Below are positions 23,650-35,895 of a stretch of DNA of 64,000 nucleotides, one piece after another. A program made the translations under genes and the position numbers. Source of the DNA: Clitoria ternatea. Taxonomy: Eukaryota > Streptophyta > Magnoliopsida > Fabales > Fabaceae. The DNA lies in assembly GCA_037962975.1 (NCBI GenBank), contig CM075676.1:93318001-93382000 (forward strand), in the 5' to 3' direction. Each line of letters starts with the position of its first letter. The stretch's first letter is position 1. The notes below the pieces were generated by a model. That model had not been told where the DNA came from and searched no databases. It saw only the letters and a list, made by a program, of their open reading frames with translations.

Positions 23650-25099
23650 TGATAGTCGTTCCGCAAGCGCACGAGGTATCACAGTAATAAAAATATCATT
23701 CCCACAAAGATTGTGCCCAACTACTGGTTTTAACAGTGATTCAATTATCTAGAAAAACCATTTAATGATGGAAAAAGTCCAATAAATTAAATGATAGCAA
23801 TAGCATGACAAAAAAACTTAATTCTTTTGGAATGGAAATCAAATGCTTTCTAAGAATCAATCAAAGGAAAACTCTTGGGAGTTAAAAAGGTTCATATGCT
23901 AATATCAAATTTCATGTAATTCATTTCCCCAATTATGAAATTTAGTTTCTAAGGTAGATTTTCCTAAAGTAATTAGCAACCTTCTCTTAAGCCTTACTAA
24001 TGTACCTAATTCCCAAAGAACCACGTTCAATTTGTTAATTAAGTCCATTACATTTTGTGAAAACCCATTAGCCCTTAAATGGTTTCTCTTACTCTCGTAA
24101 CTCAAAACCATAGGTTCAATTTCATGCTTTCAAACAATATACCTACTCTCGTAGCCTACATTATTTGGAATCAACTACACTTCTCTCAAAGTCTTGTAGA
24201 GGCATTAAGCATTCATGAAATCAAATAGTAAACATAAATTTCATAAATGGAGAAGATAAAAAACAATCCTTTCAATACATATGCATACTACCCCCTTAAT
24301 CCCAAGATAAGGGGTTTAGTTCAACATAGAATTAATTACATAACCAAACACTAAGAAACTCATTCCCAACATACAAGGAAACCCAAATATAGAAAATAAA
24401 GTTCAGAAAATAAAAGACAAGCTCTCACTAACTCTTCTTAATCTTCCTCCAATTTGTAAATCTGATTGTTCTTTGTGTTGGTCCTTGAATCTCCTCCAAA
24501 ATCCCCTTGAGAAAACTCTCATTTTTGTTCCTTTTTTCTTCTCTTCCAAGGTATGTCTCAGAACTCCCTTTAACTGCCCCCAATATGCATCCTAAAAATC
24601 AGGAAACAAGGCTTCGTGGGGGCAACCACGGCCAGTGGTGGCAAACCACTGGCAGTGGTTCGGGGTCCGATGATCTAGAACATGCAAAATTCAATGTACA
24701 TTGGCTCTTGGTGAACACCATAGCCAGTGATGGGAAACCACGGACAATGGTTATCTCTAACCCTTGATTTAATTTACCATAGTACCAACCACGGCCAGTG
24801 GTTGTCTTTTCCACTTGATCCTCTTGATTTTCTTTATTCTAGTGACAACCACTACCAGTGGTTTGTTCCAACCTTACCCAATCAGACTACTGGGGTTCCC
24901 AAAGGCTTCTTCTTGTATCCAAGTTGCCATTCCTCATCAAAATGAACCTGAAACATCAATAGTCCTGCAAAAGTAGAGCACCCGAGTAGTCCATGTGGAA
25001 GGAAATTAAAAACCAAGGAAAATGGGAGGAATAAGGGTAAAAATAGACAAAATAACCATCTAAAAACACTTAAAAACAAGACAACATGCACACTTATCA
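23650..25099 (-). mobile_element. Solo LTR (1450 bp) with AACCAC-GTGGTT dyads
   Basis: Ends TGATAGTC...CTTATCA, flanked by a perfect 5-bp duplication CCTTG (23645-23649, 25100-25104). On the minus strand it starts TGATAAGTGTGCATG and ends with TTTGTGGGAATGATATT and GTGCGCTTGCGGAACG, like many plant LTR 3' ends. Six dyads of the type AACCACNGNCAGTGGTT lie at 24623-24641, 24643-24661, 24716-24733, 24735-24753, 24785-24804 and 24845-24864. It interrupts the transposon ORF; one CCTTG joins the flanks in frame. Confidence 0.85.
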
Positions 25100-25104
25100 C
25101 CTTG

Positions 25105-25642
25105 TCGGGACCACCCTTTCTAACACCAGCTTCGATCTCCCATTCTGGCTTAAGGAAGGTTTGAACAAGAATGATATTGACTTCGCCCTTGAGACGGGGA
25201 TGTGGTATAATGTGAAGACCCTCTCCGCCATTTACTTTATCGCCACTGAGGGGCCAAAAAGAGAGATAGAGTAGTTAAAAGATAAAAACACCCGTCTCTC
25301 TGAAGACAACAGTCGGGCTTATCAGAGGATTAAAAGCCTCAACAAAACGAATCAGGTTCTTCTAAAATTCAAAGAAGACCTGAAGAAGTAAAATAACGGG
25401 CTCCGTAACAAGGTGGGCGATTTGGAGAAACTTGTGGATGACCTTTAGAAGAAAAATAAGGATTTGTCCAAGGCGGTTAAGGACGAGCAGACTAAGTATA
25501 AAGAAGACATGACAAAGTTATCTAAGGCCGCCATGGACTTCTTCGGCCATGTAGTTTGCCAGGCCACCTTTCGAAACTGAGGTACTGTGCTCAACCTTAA
25601 TGAGATCGGGTTTTTTAGCAGGTTTCGCAATAGGGAGCTGGT
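25105..25642 (+). pseudogene. Transposon ORF, middle segment (coiled coil)
   Basis: Continues the reading frame of the segment ending at 23649. The Lys/Glu/Leu-rich heptad-like stretch LKDKNTRLSEDNS...LNKTNQVLLKFKEDLKK...VGDLEKLVDDL is a probable coiled coil, followed by LNEIGFFSRFRNRELV. In-frame stops at about 25272, 25390 and 25447 show decay. Cut at 25642 by the young LTR element. Confidence 0.6.
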
Positions 25643-27651
25643 TGTAACACCCCCTTATATATACGAGATAAAAAAACTTTTTAGAAAGATATACATATTT
25701 ATCACTCTTTATCTCGTGTATACAAGGACGTATATACATCTGATTTCCTTTGAATATTGAAAGTTAAAAAAAGTTGTCTTTCAATATTTGTCCATAATGA
25801 CAAAATAATTTATAGAAATCATAAGTGATAAATCATTACAATATTATATCCGAATGAAAGAGTTTATCAAAGTTTAACCTTTACCTTGTTACAATTATCT
25901 ACTTGATATTGTAATAAGGCAAAATAAAATTAAACTATACCTCTACTACAAATGTGAACAAACATTTCCTAGTCCTTGAACCATCGAGTTTTTGAATCCT
26001 ACTCTTGTCATATCTCTTCATCTAATCGATTGAGGATGAGACCACTTTATCCTCTTGTAATTACATATCCTTCCATCTTGGACTGCTAGCTATATATCAT
26101 ATAACATATATTTTGGACACAAAAATTCAAACAAGAAGGAGTGAGAAACAAAATATAATATATTACAGATAAGACATAAGCATAAGGGTTTTCACAAACT
26201 AATATAGTAATATCAGTCATATTCTCATATACAATCAATTATGAATATAGGGTTTCCACATACATAACACTTATATTTTCCTTCATAACCATCCATATAG
26301 AATGTCACAATCACATGAATGTTATGTAATGCTTATGCTACTATCTCATTCAGTTTATGCATGTGGGCCCTTAAAGTTTTAGTTTGCACTGGGCCAACCA
26401 GGAGTTTACACTGTTTCATAATTTCTGGATAATAATAACATAAATGCCTTCATGGCATATGAACAGCTCAACTGGCGTGGAAACACTTAGAGACTAGTCA
26501 GACTGAGAAAGTTTTTATTGTGAAAGTACCCGACACTAGGGAGCGACCCCAGGTCACCTGAAGCACCCTTTCACACTCTCTCATCCCAAGGCTCGCAATT
26601 AAGCCTCCTCTAATGTATCCTCGGTTTCTATAATCCGTCCCCAGGCAATATCACATCTCATTTCTCTTTAATGATTCATGATGCATGAACTACTCACATA
26701 TTTAGTTGGTTAAGGCTTTTAGAAACTCAATTATTAAATACCATAAAGGTTCACAAAATCATCACAATAAACTGTACATTTCCATAAGTTCTTCTTTGAA
26801 CTTCTGTTATACTGAAATAATTTAGTACAGTCTTCAAATTCAGATCTTACCAAAATTGAGTTTCCAAGCCTTAAATATCTCAAAGCTTTCTCTTAAAAAT
26901 CTTCATATATTTACATAATCTTTCTCAATTTGAATCTTAACTAGATTGAGTTTTTGAAATCTCCACAAAATATTCTTTAGTTATTTCGTTGGGGAAAACC
27001 AAAATAATTTACTTTAAACTTCTAATATCTAAAGAAAATAATTTAAAATCATTAACTAAGAATACTTAAAACTATAAAAATTTTCTTTAATTCAAGAATT
27101 TATTATCTCAACCTCTGATTTTCATAAAATAGCTTCTTTCTAATACTAGATTTTATTATAGAGATTAAAAATAAAGTTAATAAAAATTATTTATAAGAAG
27201 AAATAAAAGACTAAAATAATTACAAAATACTTTCTCTTGGAATAAAAATTTAAAGAGTAAGGTAAGAAAATTCTTACTGAGTTTTAACTTTCCGTCATGC
27301 TTGCTATATGCTCAAACTTCATATCACAAGATCATCAATCATTCATCAACCACAATCAAGTATAGTAATCTCATCAATCACAATCAAATATCATCAATCA
27401 TAATTGCATATTATTAATCACAGTCTAATATTATAAATCACAATATCATTAATCGAAATCAAATATAATTAATTATAATCAAGTCAAATCAACTAAATAT
27501 CGCTTATAAATATAATTCAAATTTTTAATGGTTATTTAAATTAGTAGATTTGATTTTGAGTCCTTATAGTCCATTCCTCGCACAGGTCTATATAAGTCCA
27601 TATATCCAGTCTTCGCATAGGTATAGTTCAGTCTAGACAGGTCATAATAGT

Positions 27652-27790
27652 CCAAGTCCTTGCATAGGTTTAGTTCGATCCTTATAGGATATAAAAATCC
27701 AAGTCCTTGCATAGGTTTAGTTCGATCCATATAGGATATAAAAATCCAAGTCCTTGCATAGGTTTAGTTCAGTCCGTATAAGTTATAATA
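27652..27790. repeat. 47-bp tandem repeat in LTR
   Basis: Copies start CCAAGTCCTTGCATAGG at 27652, 27699 and 27746. The same array occurs 6279 bases further on in the second LTR (33931-34069). Confidence 0.85.
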
Positions 27791-28105
27791 ATTCAGATCT
27801 ATGTATAGATATTTCAGAATAAGTTACACAATATATTAAATTTATTATAAATTTTAAGTTGAGAAGTTATTACTTTAAAATAATAATATTATTAAATTTA
27901 AAAGGAGTAGGGGACTCCTCCCTTTATTCTTATGTCTTTCATATTATATTCTTATCTCACTCCCCCTTACCTCTTTTATACCGATTCGTTATTGAAAATC
28001 CATGCGCGCCTCGTCTCCGAGTTCTAAAACATACCAATTTCATTTTAATATAATTACAAGATGAAAATTAAGATTACAACTTAAAATAAAAAATGGTAAA
28101 TTTTA

Positions 28106-28325
28106 AATAGTGAATAGTGAATAGTGAATAGTAAATCGTGAATAGTAACAGTAAATAGTAAAACGTGAATAGTAACAGTAAATAGTAAAACATGAATAGT
28201 AACAGTAAATAGTAAATCGTAAATAGTAATGGTAAATAGTAACAGTAAATAGTAATTTACTATTTGAATAGTAATTTACTATTGAAATAGTAATTTACTA
28301 TTGAAATAGTGTTTACTATGCAGAA
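28106..28325. repeat. AATAGTRA minisatellite in LTR
   Basis: Irregular tandem of AATAGTGA/AATAGTAA/CAGTAAATAGT units that turns into repeated ATAGTAATTTACTATT dyads. Also at 34385-34604 and, in reverse complement, in the solo LTR at 39310-39540. Confidence 0.85.
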
Positions 28326-29469
28326 TAGTAACTTAAAATAATATTATTTCCAGTATAATAACAGATTTCTAAAAACGATATAAAAATAACCCAAAAAATA
28401 TAAAAGAGAAGTATTCTTACTTTAGGATTTTGGCAGAACCTTCTCTCCAAAAACTTTTCTTCTCTCTCTCACTTCCACCACTATCTCACTAGCACTACTA
28501 TATTAAGAAAACTTAATCTGAAATTGTGAATTCTAAAGAAGAAATCCTTCGGTATTTATAGGAAAAAAATTTACTATGCATTCCATTATTTTAATATAAA
28601 AGTACTATGCATTTTTGAATTTTTTATTCCAGGTTACTGTGCATCTTTTGAAAATTTCATACATGCACAGTGATTTGCATAGTAATTGTCGGCAAAATTA
28701 TTAAGTCAAATAGTAACCCTTCACTCGGTATATTTTAAATATTCAAAATGAGTCCTTTTTGAAATTTAGCGATATTATATCAGTCCTCACTAATTTTATA
28801 ATAAGTAATATAAAGCTGAAATTTTAAAAAATCTAAAATTTTCTGTTAATAAAAATTTATTGATACGTTTCTAATTTTTTAACGATTAGAAAAAATCAAG
28901 ATTTTTCTCAAACCGATAATTTTTAGATAAGTCTACTTGAAATGGATTTTAGAAAATTTTCTTATAATTTAACTTTACATTCTTGTAAATATTTTTAATT
29001 TTAAGCAACTTTATATGAATTTAAAATTATTTAAAATATATTATTTTATTAAAATAATTCAAAATTTTCAAAAAATTCCAGAAAATCATAAATATTATGT
29101 AGATCAAAAAGTTCAAAAGAACCATAGTCTAATTCCTTCAAAATTTTATTTTAAAATTCTAATAAGAGTTAAATCTTAAATATGTAAAAAAACAAAAATA
29201 TAACAACATAAAATAAAAATGGTGAATAATAAGGATATTAGAAATTCTTAATATAATTTTCTTAATTAGTGAATATTAATTAAGTCACTTTAAAATTCTC
29301 ATTCAGAAATATTTTCATTTTTTTTTATTATTATTATTTTAAAAAAACAAATAATAAAAATATAAATACCAAGATTAAAAAAAATAATAATAAACTAACT
29401 TATAGTAAGTATTTCTCAAGAAATATATTAATATCTATTTCCTATTTGTGATGAAAATAGGATGTTACA

Positions 29470-29489
29470 ACTCTACTCCCCTAAAAGAA
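29470..29489 (-). promoter_or_regulatory. Polypurine tract of the young element
   Basis: Minus strand TTCTTTTAGGGGAGTAGAGT, directly before the LTR start; the usual site of plus-strand priming. Confidence 0.75.
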
Positions 29490-29844
29490 ATTTCGTCCTC
29501 GAAATTTAATATTGTTAATAAATCTTACCATAGCTAAACTAACTGAACTGTTCTAAAATATATTTCTAGTTTCCTTGGCAATTGTGTACATTTTCCTTAA
29601 CATTGCCATTTATCTCTCTTTTTTTAATCTTATCTGTATTTTTTCCTTAACTCAAAAATATTACTCGTCTTAATTTTGTCAACCATGCTCATCATAAATT
29701 GATGGTTAACTCTAAACACCTCAATAATTACGTTTCTCAATCTATTAAAATCTTACTTAACATAATTCATAACATCTATTAATTAAAATTCCTACTCGTA
29801 ACATAGTAAAATGGACTGCTAAGAATTAATTACTGGACAACTAG

Positions 29845-29885
29845 CCGTTAGCAACTAGCCGTTGGACTAGCCGTTTATGACCGTT
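29845..29885 (+). promoter_or_regulatory. Cluster of four MSA-type (AACGG) boxes
   Basis: CCGTT (AACGG on the other strand) at 29845-29849, 29859-29863, 29871-29875 and 29881-29885, 25-65 bases upstream of a TATA box. The second, in context (29856-29866), reads TCCAACGGCTA on the minus strand and matches the full plant mitosis-specific activator consensus YCYAACGGYYA bound by three-repeat MYB proteins in G2/M promoters. Confidence 0.65.
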
Positions 29886-29909
29886 GCAACTCTCCCTCCC
29901 TTACTTGCT

Positions 29910-29916
29910 TATAAAT
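29910..29916 (+). promoter_or_regulatory. TATA box of the captured small gene
   Basis: TATAAAT, 109 bases upstream of the ATG at 30019, followed by a CT-rich leader typical of plant 5' UTRs. Confidence 0.6.
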
Positions 29917-30018
29917 TCTCATTCCATTCTCACTTCCTATCACAACTTCAAGATTTCTTAGTTTCTCTCTTCTATCTAATTTCTTCAATCTTTTTCTCAA
30001 GTACTATCATACTATTCG

Positions 30019-30168
30019 ATGGCCAACCTTCCTAGAAGTAAGGAAGAACGAAGTCGGGATGGACTACAGGTTGTGGTAACAAGTGCCTCACTTCTTATAA
30101 TCGTTATGATTATTTCTCTAGTTTGGATAATTTTTGTATTGCCAAGACTCTTAGACCTCTATCTATGA
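30019..30168 (+). CDS. 49-residue single-helix membrane peptide, captured gene inside the LTR element
   Basis: ATG in a good context (CGATGG) and a TGA at 30166-30168. Residues 1-15 are charged (RSKEERSRD). Residues ~17-41 are one strongly hydrophobic helix (VVVTSASLLIIVMIISLVWI), and the tail is PRLLDLYL: a probable small integral membrane protein with a short basic N-terminus. I do not recognise the family. It lies on the strand opposite to the retrotransposon, with its own MSA-like boxes, TATA box and an AATAAA at 30213-30218, so it reads as a compact transcription unit carried by the element. No introns are visible. Alternatives are chance, given its length, or a fragment of a larger gene; promoter-like order and codon sense favour a real or recently real gene. 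Confidence 0.5.
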   Translation: MANLPRSKEERSRDGLQVVVTSASLLIIVMIISLVWIIFVLPRLLDLYL

Positions 30169-30212
30169 TATACTAGATGTTTTATTTTATTTTCCTTAAT
30201 GTAATCGTGTAT

Positions 30213-30218
30213 AATAAA
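30213..30218 (+). terminator. Polyadenylation signal of the captured small gene
   Basis: AATAAA 45 bases after the TGA, preceded by T-rich sequence. Confidence 0.4.
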
Positions 30219-30239
30219 TTATCCTAGTGAGAAAGGATA

Positions 30240-31906
30240 AATATGTCTTAGTCCATGTTGTACTTGTTTATCTAATTAAATCATTGTGGTCTTTGCTTCA
30301 TGATAATCCAGGGTATGTAATCATTTCTTATTGTCTTCTATAATGAATTAAATATTCCTTAACTAAGTGATTGCACATTCCATTATAATTGACTACAACC
30401 ATTACATATATTTGATAAATTCTCCAATCTTAAATCACTACGTTGACTTAGAAATACTCACTTGAATTTTTTTTTTTATGGGTAACTAAGACTTATGTAA
30501 TTCTCTTTATAGAGAAACCAATAAGTAAAGGTTCATATATACTTCCTCATGGTTTACTAACACATTTCTTTATTTTAAATCTACAATGGTCATAACATAA
30601 CACTGATTTATATCAGGTATGTATATTCGTCGAACAAAATCGATGACTAAAAGAAAATAACTTGATAAACATGTATCATATTGTTAGGAATCACAAAAAT
30701 ATTTTATGTCACAATTTCTAAATATTAAACCAAGATGTCTTCCAAAGATCTATAATGCTTATTTTAGGTCATTCATTGATATATTTATCACAATAAATCA
30801 ATTTAAAAAAAATTCAAAAATATATGGTTAATTACATTCGATGTCACAATCATAAAAGTTTCATTAATTCATATATTTACACACATAACCATTATATATA
30901 TTATTCAATTGTAGACATCATAAATGAAAACTTCATCAAATCAAACAATAATTAACATATTTTATATGTCATACAAAAGAAGAATCAATACAAATAGCCA
31001 GAGATACAATTCCTAATATGATTATTTGTTATATCAAACAAGTTATAAATTATCATATTTCTTTCATGAAGCATACATCCACACATTTTTCTTTTCAAAA
31101 TATATCACCAAAGGACAAAACTATGATTCTATCTTAAACAATTTGTTATACTAGTTTGGGATTACAACAGTTATCTACCCATTGGAATTCTAATTCACAC
31201 AAGTATCTCTTACAACTTCAAGGACATGGTAAGGAATATCCTAATAGAATTTATTGAGTTTATCTCCATTTCTCCATATACCACATTAACCCAAGGTTAA
31301 ATTCGTTGATCTTAACATCCTTCTTTTGACATGTCTTTCACTACTTAGTGCAAATCATTCGGGGTGATCAGTCCCGATAGTTTATAACTAAGTAGTCAAA
31401 GTCACGACAGCTCCAGTCTAGAATTCATACCAAAATATTTCTAAGAATTTTCTATTGTCTTATCTCCCTTGTTGTCTTATACCATATTATAAAACAGGAA
31501 AATGTTAGAATATTTCACTATCACATATTAATCAGAGAATCAAACACCATACAATACACTTGGAATAAAAGGAAATAACTGCATTAGTTAATTTACCTTA
31601 TCATTCCATCATACATTAAGGCCCGTACTTAAACAATGTCAAGAAAGACTTCAGAATGGCCGGTTTCTGATAATCCCTGCAATAACATTTTTCAAGTAAC
31701 AGGCTATAAAGTTCTAACTTATACTTCTTATGAACTTAAAATTAGTTCCTTCTTTCTATACTCCTAATTTTTCTTCACTTACTTCTTACCATTTACTCCA
31801 ATAAAATTTCCTCTTTTCTCAACCATAAAATCTCTTGTCAAACTTAACCATCAGAGTACACTAACACGCTAGTAAGACCATACCACAAGCCGGTTTGGAT
31901 TGAACT
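30240..31906. other. Non-coding interior of the young element
   Basis: AT-rich sequence with no gag, protease, reverse transcriptase or integrase motifs on either strand. Next to the primer site it reads, on the minus strand, GTTCAATCCAAACCGGC, typical retroelement leader. Confidence 0.7.
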
Positions 31907-31918
31907 GCTCTGATACCA
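31907..31918 (-). promoter_or_regulatory. Primer binding site (initiator Met tRNA type)
   Basis: Minus strand TGGTATCAGAGC, three bases inside the LTR that starts at 31922. Complementary to the 3' end of plant initiator methionine tRNA. Confidence 0.9.
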
Positions 31919-31921
31919 CTT

Positions 31922-34900
31922 TGTAACACCCCCTTATATATACGAGATAAAAAAACTTTTTAGAAAGATATACATATTTATCACTCTTTATCTCGTGTAT
32001 ACAAGGACGTATATACATCTGATTTCCTTTGAATATTGAAAGTTAAAAAAAGTTGTCTTTCAATATTTGTCCATAATGACAAAATAATTTATAGAAATCA
32101 TAAGTGATAAATCATTACAATATTATATCCGAATGAAAGAGTTTATCAAAGTTTAACCTTTACCTTGTTACAATTATCTACTTGATATTGTAATAAGGCA
32201 AAATAAAATTAAACTATACCTCTACTACAAATGTGAACAAACATTTCCTAGTCCTTGAACCATCGAGTTTTTGAATCCTACTCTTGTCATATCTCTTCAT
32301 CTAATCGATTGAGGATGAGACCACTTTATCCTCTTGTAATTACATATCCTTCCATCTTGGACTGCTAGCTATATATCATATAACATATATTTTGGACACA
32401 AAAATTCAAACAAGAAGGAGTGAGAAACAAAATATAATATATTACAGATAAGACATAAGCATAAGGGTTTTCACAAACTAATATAGTAATATCAGTCATA
32501 TTCTCATATACAATCAATTATGAATATAGGGTTTCCACATACATAACACTTATATTTTCCTTCATAACCATCCATATAGAATGTCACAATCACATGAATG
32601 TTATGTAATGCTTATGCTACTATCTCATTCAGTTTATGCATGTGGGCCCTTAAAGTTTTAGTTTGCACTGGGCCAACCAGGAGTTTACACTGTTTCATAA
32701 TTTCTGGATAATAATAACATAAATGCCTTCATGGCATATGAACAGCTCAACTGGCGTGGAAACACTTAGAGACTAGTCAGACTGAGAAAGTTTTTATTGT
32801 GAAAGTACCCGACACTAGGGAGCGACCCCAGGTCACCTGAAGCACCCTTTCACACTCTCTCATCCCAAGGCTCGCAATTAAGCCTCCTCTAATGTATCCT
32901 CGGTTTCTATAATCCGTCCCCAGGCAATATCACATCTCATTTCTCTTTAATGATTCATGATGCATGAACTACTCACATATTTAGTTGGTTAAGGCTTTTA
33001 GAAACTCAATTATTAAATACCATAAAGGTTCACAAAATCATCACAATAAACTGTACATTTCCATAAGTTCTTCTTTGAACTTCTGTTATACTGAAATAAT
33101 TTAGTACAGTCTTCAAATTCAGATCTTACCAAAATTGAGTTTCCAAGCCTTAAATATCTCAAAGCTTTCTCTTAAAAATCTTCATATATTTACATAATCT
33201 TTCTCAATTTGAATCTTAACTAGATTGAGTTTTTGAAATCTCCACAAAATATTCTTTAGTTATTTCGTTGGGGAAAACCAAAATAATTTACTTTAAACTT
33301 CTAATATCTAAAGAAAATAATTTAAAATCATTAACTAAGAATACTTAAAACTATAAAAATTTTCTTTAATTCAAGAATTTATTATCTCAACCTCTGATTT
33401 TCATAAAATAGCTTCTTTCTAATACTAGATTTTATTATAGAGATTAAAAATAAAGTTAATAAAAATTATTTATAAGAAGAAATAAAAGACTAAAATAATT
33501 ACAAAATACTTTCTCTTGGAATAAAAATTTAAAGAGTAAGGTAAGAAAATTCTTACTGAGTTTTAACTTTCCGTCATGCTTGCTATATGCTCAAACTTCA
33601 TATCACAAGATCATCAATCATTCATCAACCACAATCAAGTATAGTAATCTCATCAATCACAATCAAATATCATCAATCATAATTGCATATTATTAATCAC
33701 AGTCTAATATTATAAATCACAATATCATTAATCGAAATCAAATATAATTAATTATAATCAAGTCAAATCAACTAAATATCGCTTATAAATATAATTCAAA
33801 TTTTTAATGGTTATTTAAATTAGTAGATTTGATTTTGAGTCCTTATAGTCCATTCCTCGCACAGGTCTATATAAGTCCATATATCCAGTCTTCGCATAGG
33901 TATAGTTCAGTCTAGACAGGTCATAATAGTCCAAGTCCTTGCATAGGTTTAGTTCGATCCTTATAGGATATAAAAATCCAAGTCCTTGCATAGGTTTAGT
34001 TCGATCCATATAGGATATAAAAATCCAAGTCCTTGCATAGGTTTAGTTCAGTCCGTATAAGTTATAATAATTCAGATCTATGTATAGATATTTCAGAATA
34101 AGTTACACAATATATTAAATTTATTATAAATTTTAAGTTGAGAAGTTATTACTTTAAAATAATAATATTATTAAATTTAAAAGGAGTAGGGGACTCCTCC
34201 CTTTATTCTTATGTCTTTCATATTATATTCTTATCTCACTCCCCCTTACCTCTTTTATACCGATTCGTTATTGAAAATCCATGCGCGCCTCGTCTCCGAG
34301 TTCTAAAACATACCAATTTCATTTTAATATAATTACAAGATGAAAATTAAGATTACAACTTAAAATAAAAAATGGTAAATTTTAAATAGTGAATAGTGAA
34401 TAGTGAATAGTAAATCGTGAATAGTAACAGTAAATAGTAAAACGTGAATAGTAACAGTAAATAGTAAAACATGAATAGTAACAGTAAATAGTAAATCGTA
34501 AATAGTAATGGTAAATAGTAACAGTAAATAGTAATTTACTATTTGAATAGTAATTTACTATTGAAATAGTAATTTACTATTGAAATAGTGTTTACTATGC
34601 AGAATAGTAACTTAAAATAATATTATTTCCAGTATAATAACAGATTTCTAAAAACGATATAAAAATAACCCAAAAAATATAAAAGAGAAGTATTCTTACC
34701 TTAGGATTTTGGCAGAACCTTCTCTCCAAAAACTTTTCTTCTCTCTCTCACTTCCACCACTATCTCACTAGCACTACTATATTAAGAAAACTTAATCTGA
34801 AATTGTGAATTCTAAAGAAGAAATCCTTCGGTATTTATAGGAAAAAAATTTACTATGCATTCCATTATTTTAATATAAAAGTACTATGCATTTTTGAATT

Positions 34901-35748
34901 TTTTATTCCAGGTTACTGTGCATCTTTTGAAAATTTCATACATGCACAGTGATTTGCATAGTAATTGTCGGCAAAATTATTAAGTCAAATAGTAACCCTT
35001 CACTCGGTATATTTTAAATATTCAAAATGAGTCCTTTTTGAAATTTAGCGATATTATATCAGTCCTCACTAATTTTATAATAAGTAATATAAAGCTGAAA
35101 TTTTAAAAAATCTAAAATTTTCTGTTAATAAAAATTTATTGATACGTTTCTAATTTTTTAACGATTAGAAAAAATCAAGATTTTTCTCAAACCGATAATT
35201 TTTAGATAAGTCTACTTGAAATGGATTTTAGAAAATTTTCTTATAATTTAACTTTACATTCTTGTAAATATTTTTAATTTTAAGCAACTTTATATGAATT
35301 TAAAATTATTTAAAATATATTATTTTATTAAAATAATTCAAAATTTTCAAAAAATTCCAGAAAATCATAAATATTATGTAGATCAAAAAGTTCAAAAGAA
35401 CCATAGTCTAATTCCTTCAAAATTTTATTTTAAAATTCTAATAAGAGTTAAATCTTAAATATGTAAAAAAACAAAAATATAACAACATAAAATAAAAATG
35501 GTGAATAATAAGGATATTAGAAATTCTTAATATAATTTTCTTAATTAGTGAATATTAATTAAGTCACTTTAAAATTCTCATTCAGAAATATTTTCATTTT
35601 TTTTTATTATTATTATTTTAAAAAAACAAATAATAAAAATATAAATACCAAGATTAAAAAAAATAATAATAAACTAACTTATAGTAAGTATTTCTCAAGA
35701 AATATATTAATATCTATTTCCTATTTGTGATGAAAATAGGATGTTACA
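31922..35748 (-). repeat. 5' LTR of the young element
   Basis: Copy of 25643-29469. Promoter TATA at 34830-34841 on the minus strand drives the element's own RNA toward lower coordinates. Confidence 0.95.
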
Positions 35749-35895
35749 CTGGTGACTGAGGTTGGTGGCCGATCCTTTAACCCTTCCAATGAGCCTTTCA
35801 AATTTACCCCCTTGGCGGTAGGAAAAGATGACACCCCTCAAGAAGAAGTCCGGGACATAGAAGAGGCAGAAGGAGAGCATCATGATGCCGGCTAG
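35749..35895 (+). pseudogene. Transposon ORF, 3' segment
   Basis: Continues the segment ending at 25642 in frame once one copy of CTGGT is kept: TEVGGRSFNPSNEPFKF, then an acidic tail EEVRDIEEAEGEHHDAG and a TAG stop at 35893-35895. Confidence 0.6.

Larger units (their letters stand above)
25643..29469 (-). repeat. 3' LTR of the young element
   Basis: 3827 bp. On the minus strand it has a TATA box CCTATAAATACC at 28551-28562. It contains a 47-bp tandem repeat (about 3 copies, 27652-27790) and an AATAGTRA-type minisatellite with AGTAATTTACTATT dyads (28106-28325). Short ORFs inside (for example at 27536-27730) also appear in the other LTR only because the LTRs are copies. Confidence 0.95.
25643..35748 (-). 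mobile_element. Young full-length non-autonomous LTR retrotransposon, 10.1 kb
   Basis: Two 3827-bp LTRs offset by exactly 6279 bp, termini TGTAACA/TGTTACA, and a perfect 5-bp target duplication CTGGT (25638-25642, 35749-35753). Polarity is minus: the primer site TGGTATCAGAGC (initiator Met tRNA type) is at 31907-31918, three bases inside the right LTR, and a purine tract is at 29470-29489. The stretch TTTCGAGGACGAAATTT just before the tract is typical of Ty3/gypsy Tekay/Del elements (established knowledge). The 2452-bp interior (29470-31921) has no gag or pol, so it must depend on a partner. Reading the two LTRs line by line I noticed one difference (T at 28421, C at 34700), which implies a very recent insertion. 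Confidence 0.95.

Noticed and set aside
24600..24870. CRISPR-like array
   Set aside because: Unequal spacing, imperfect short dyads, eukaryotic LTR context.
23650..25099. Helitron or unclassified DNA element
   Set aside because: TG...CA-type ends and a perfect 5-bp CCTTG duplication point to a solo LTR.
27536..34332. Identical 64-codon ORFs repeated 6279 bases apart on both strands
   Set aside because: They are identical because the LTRs are copies; they have no domain and sit partly in a 47-bp tandem repeat.
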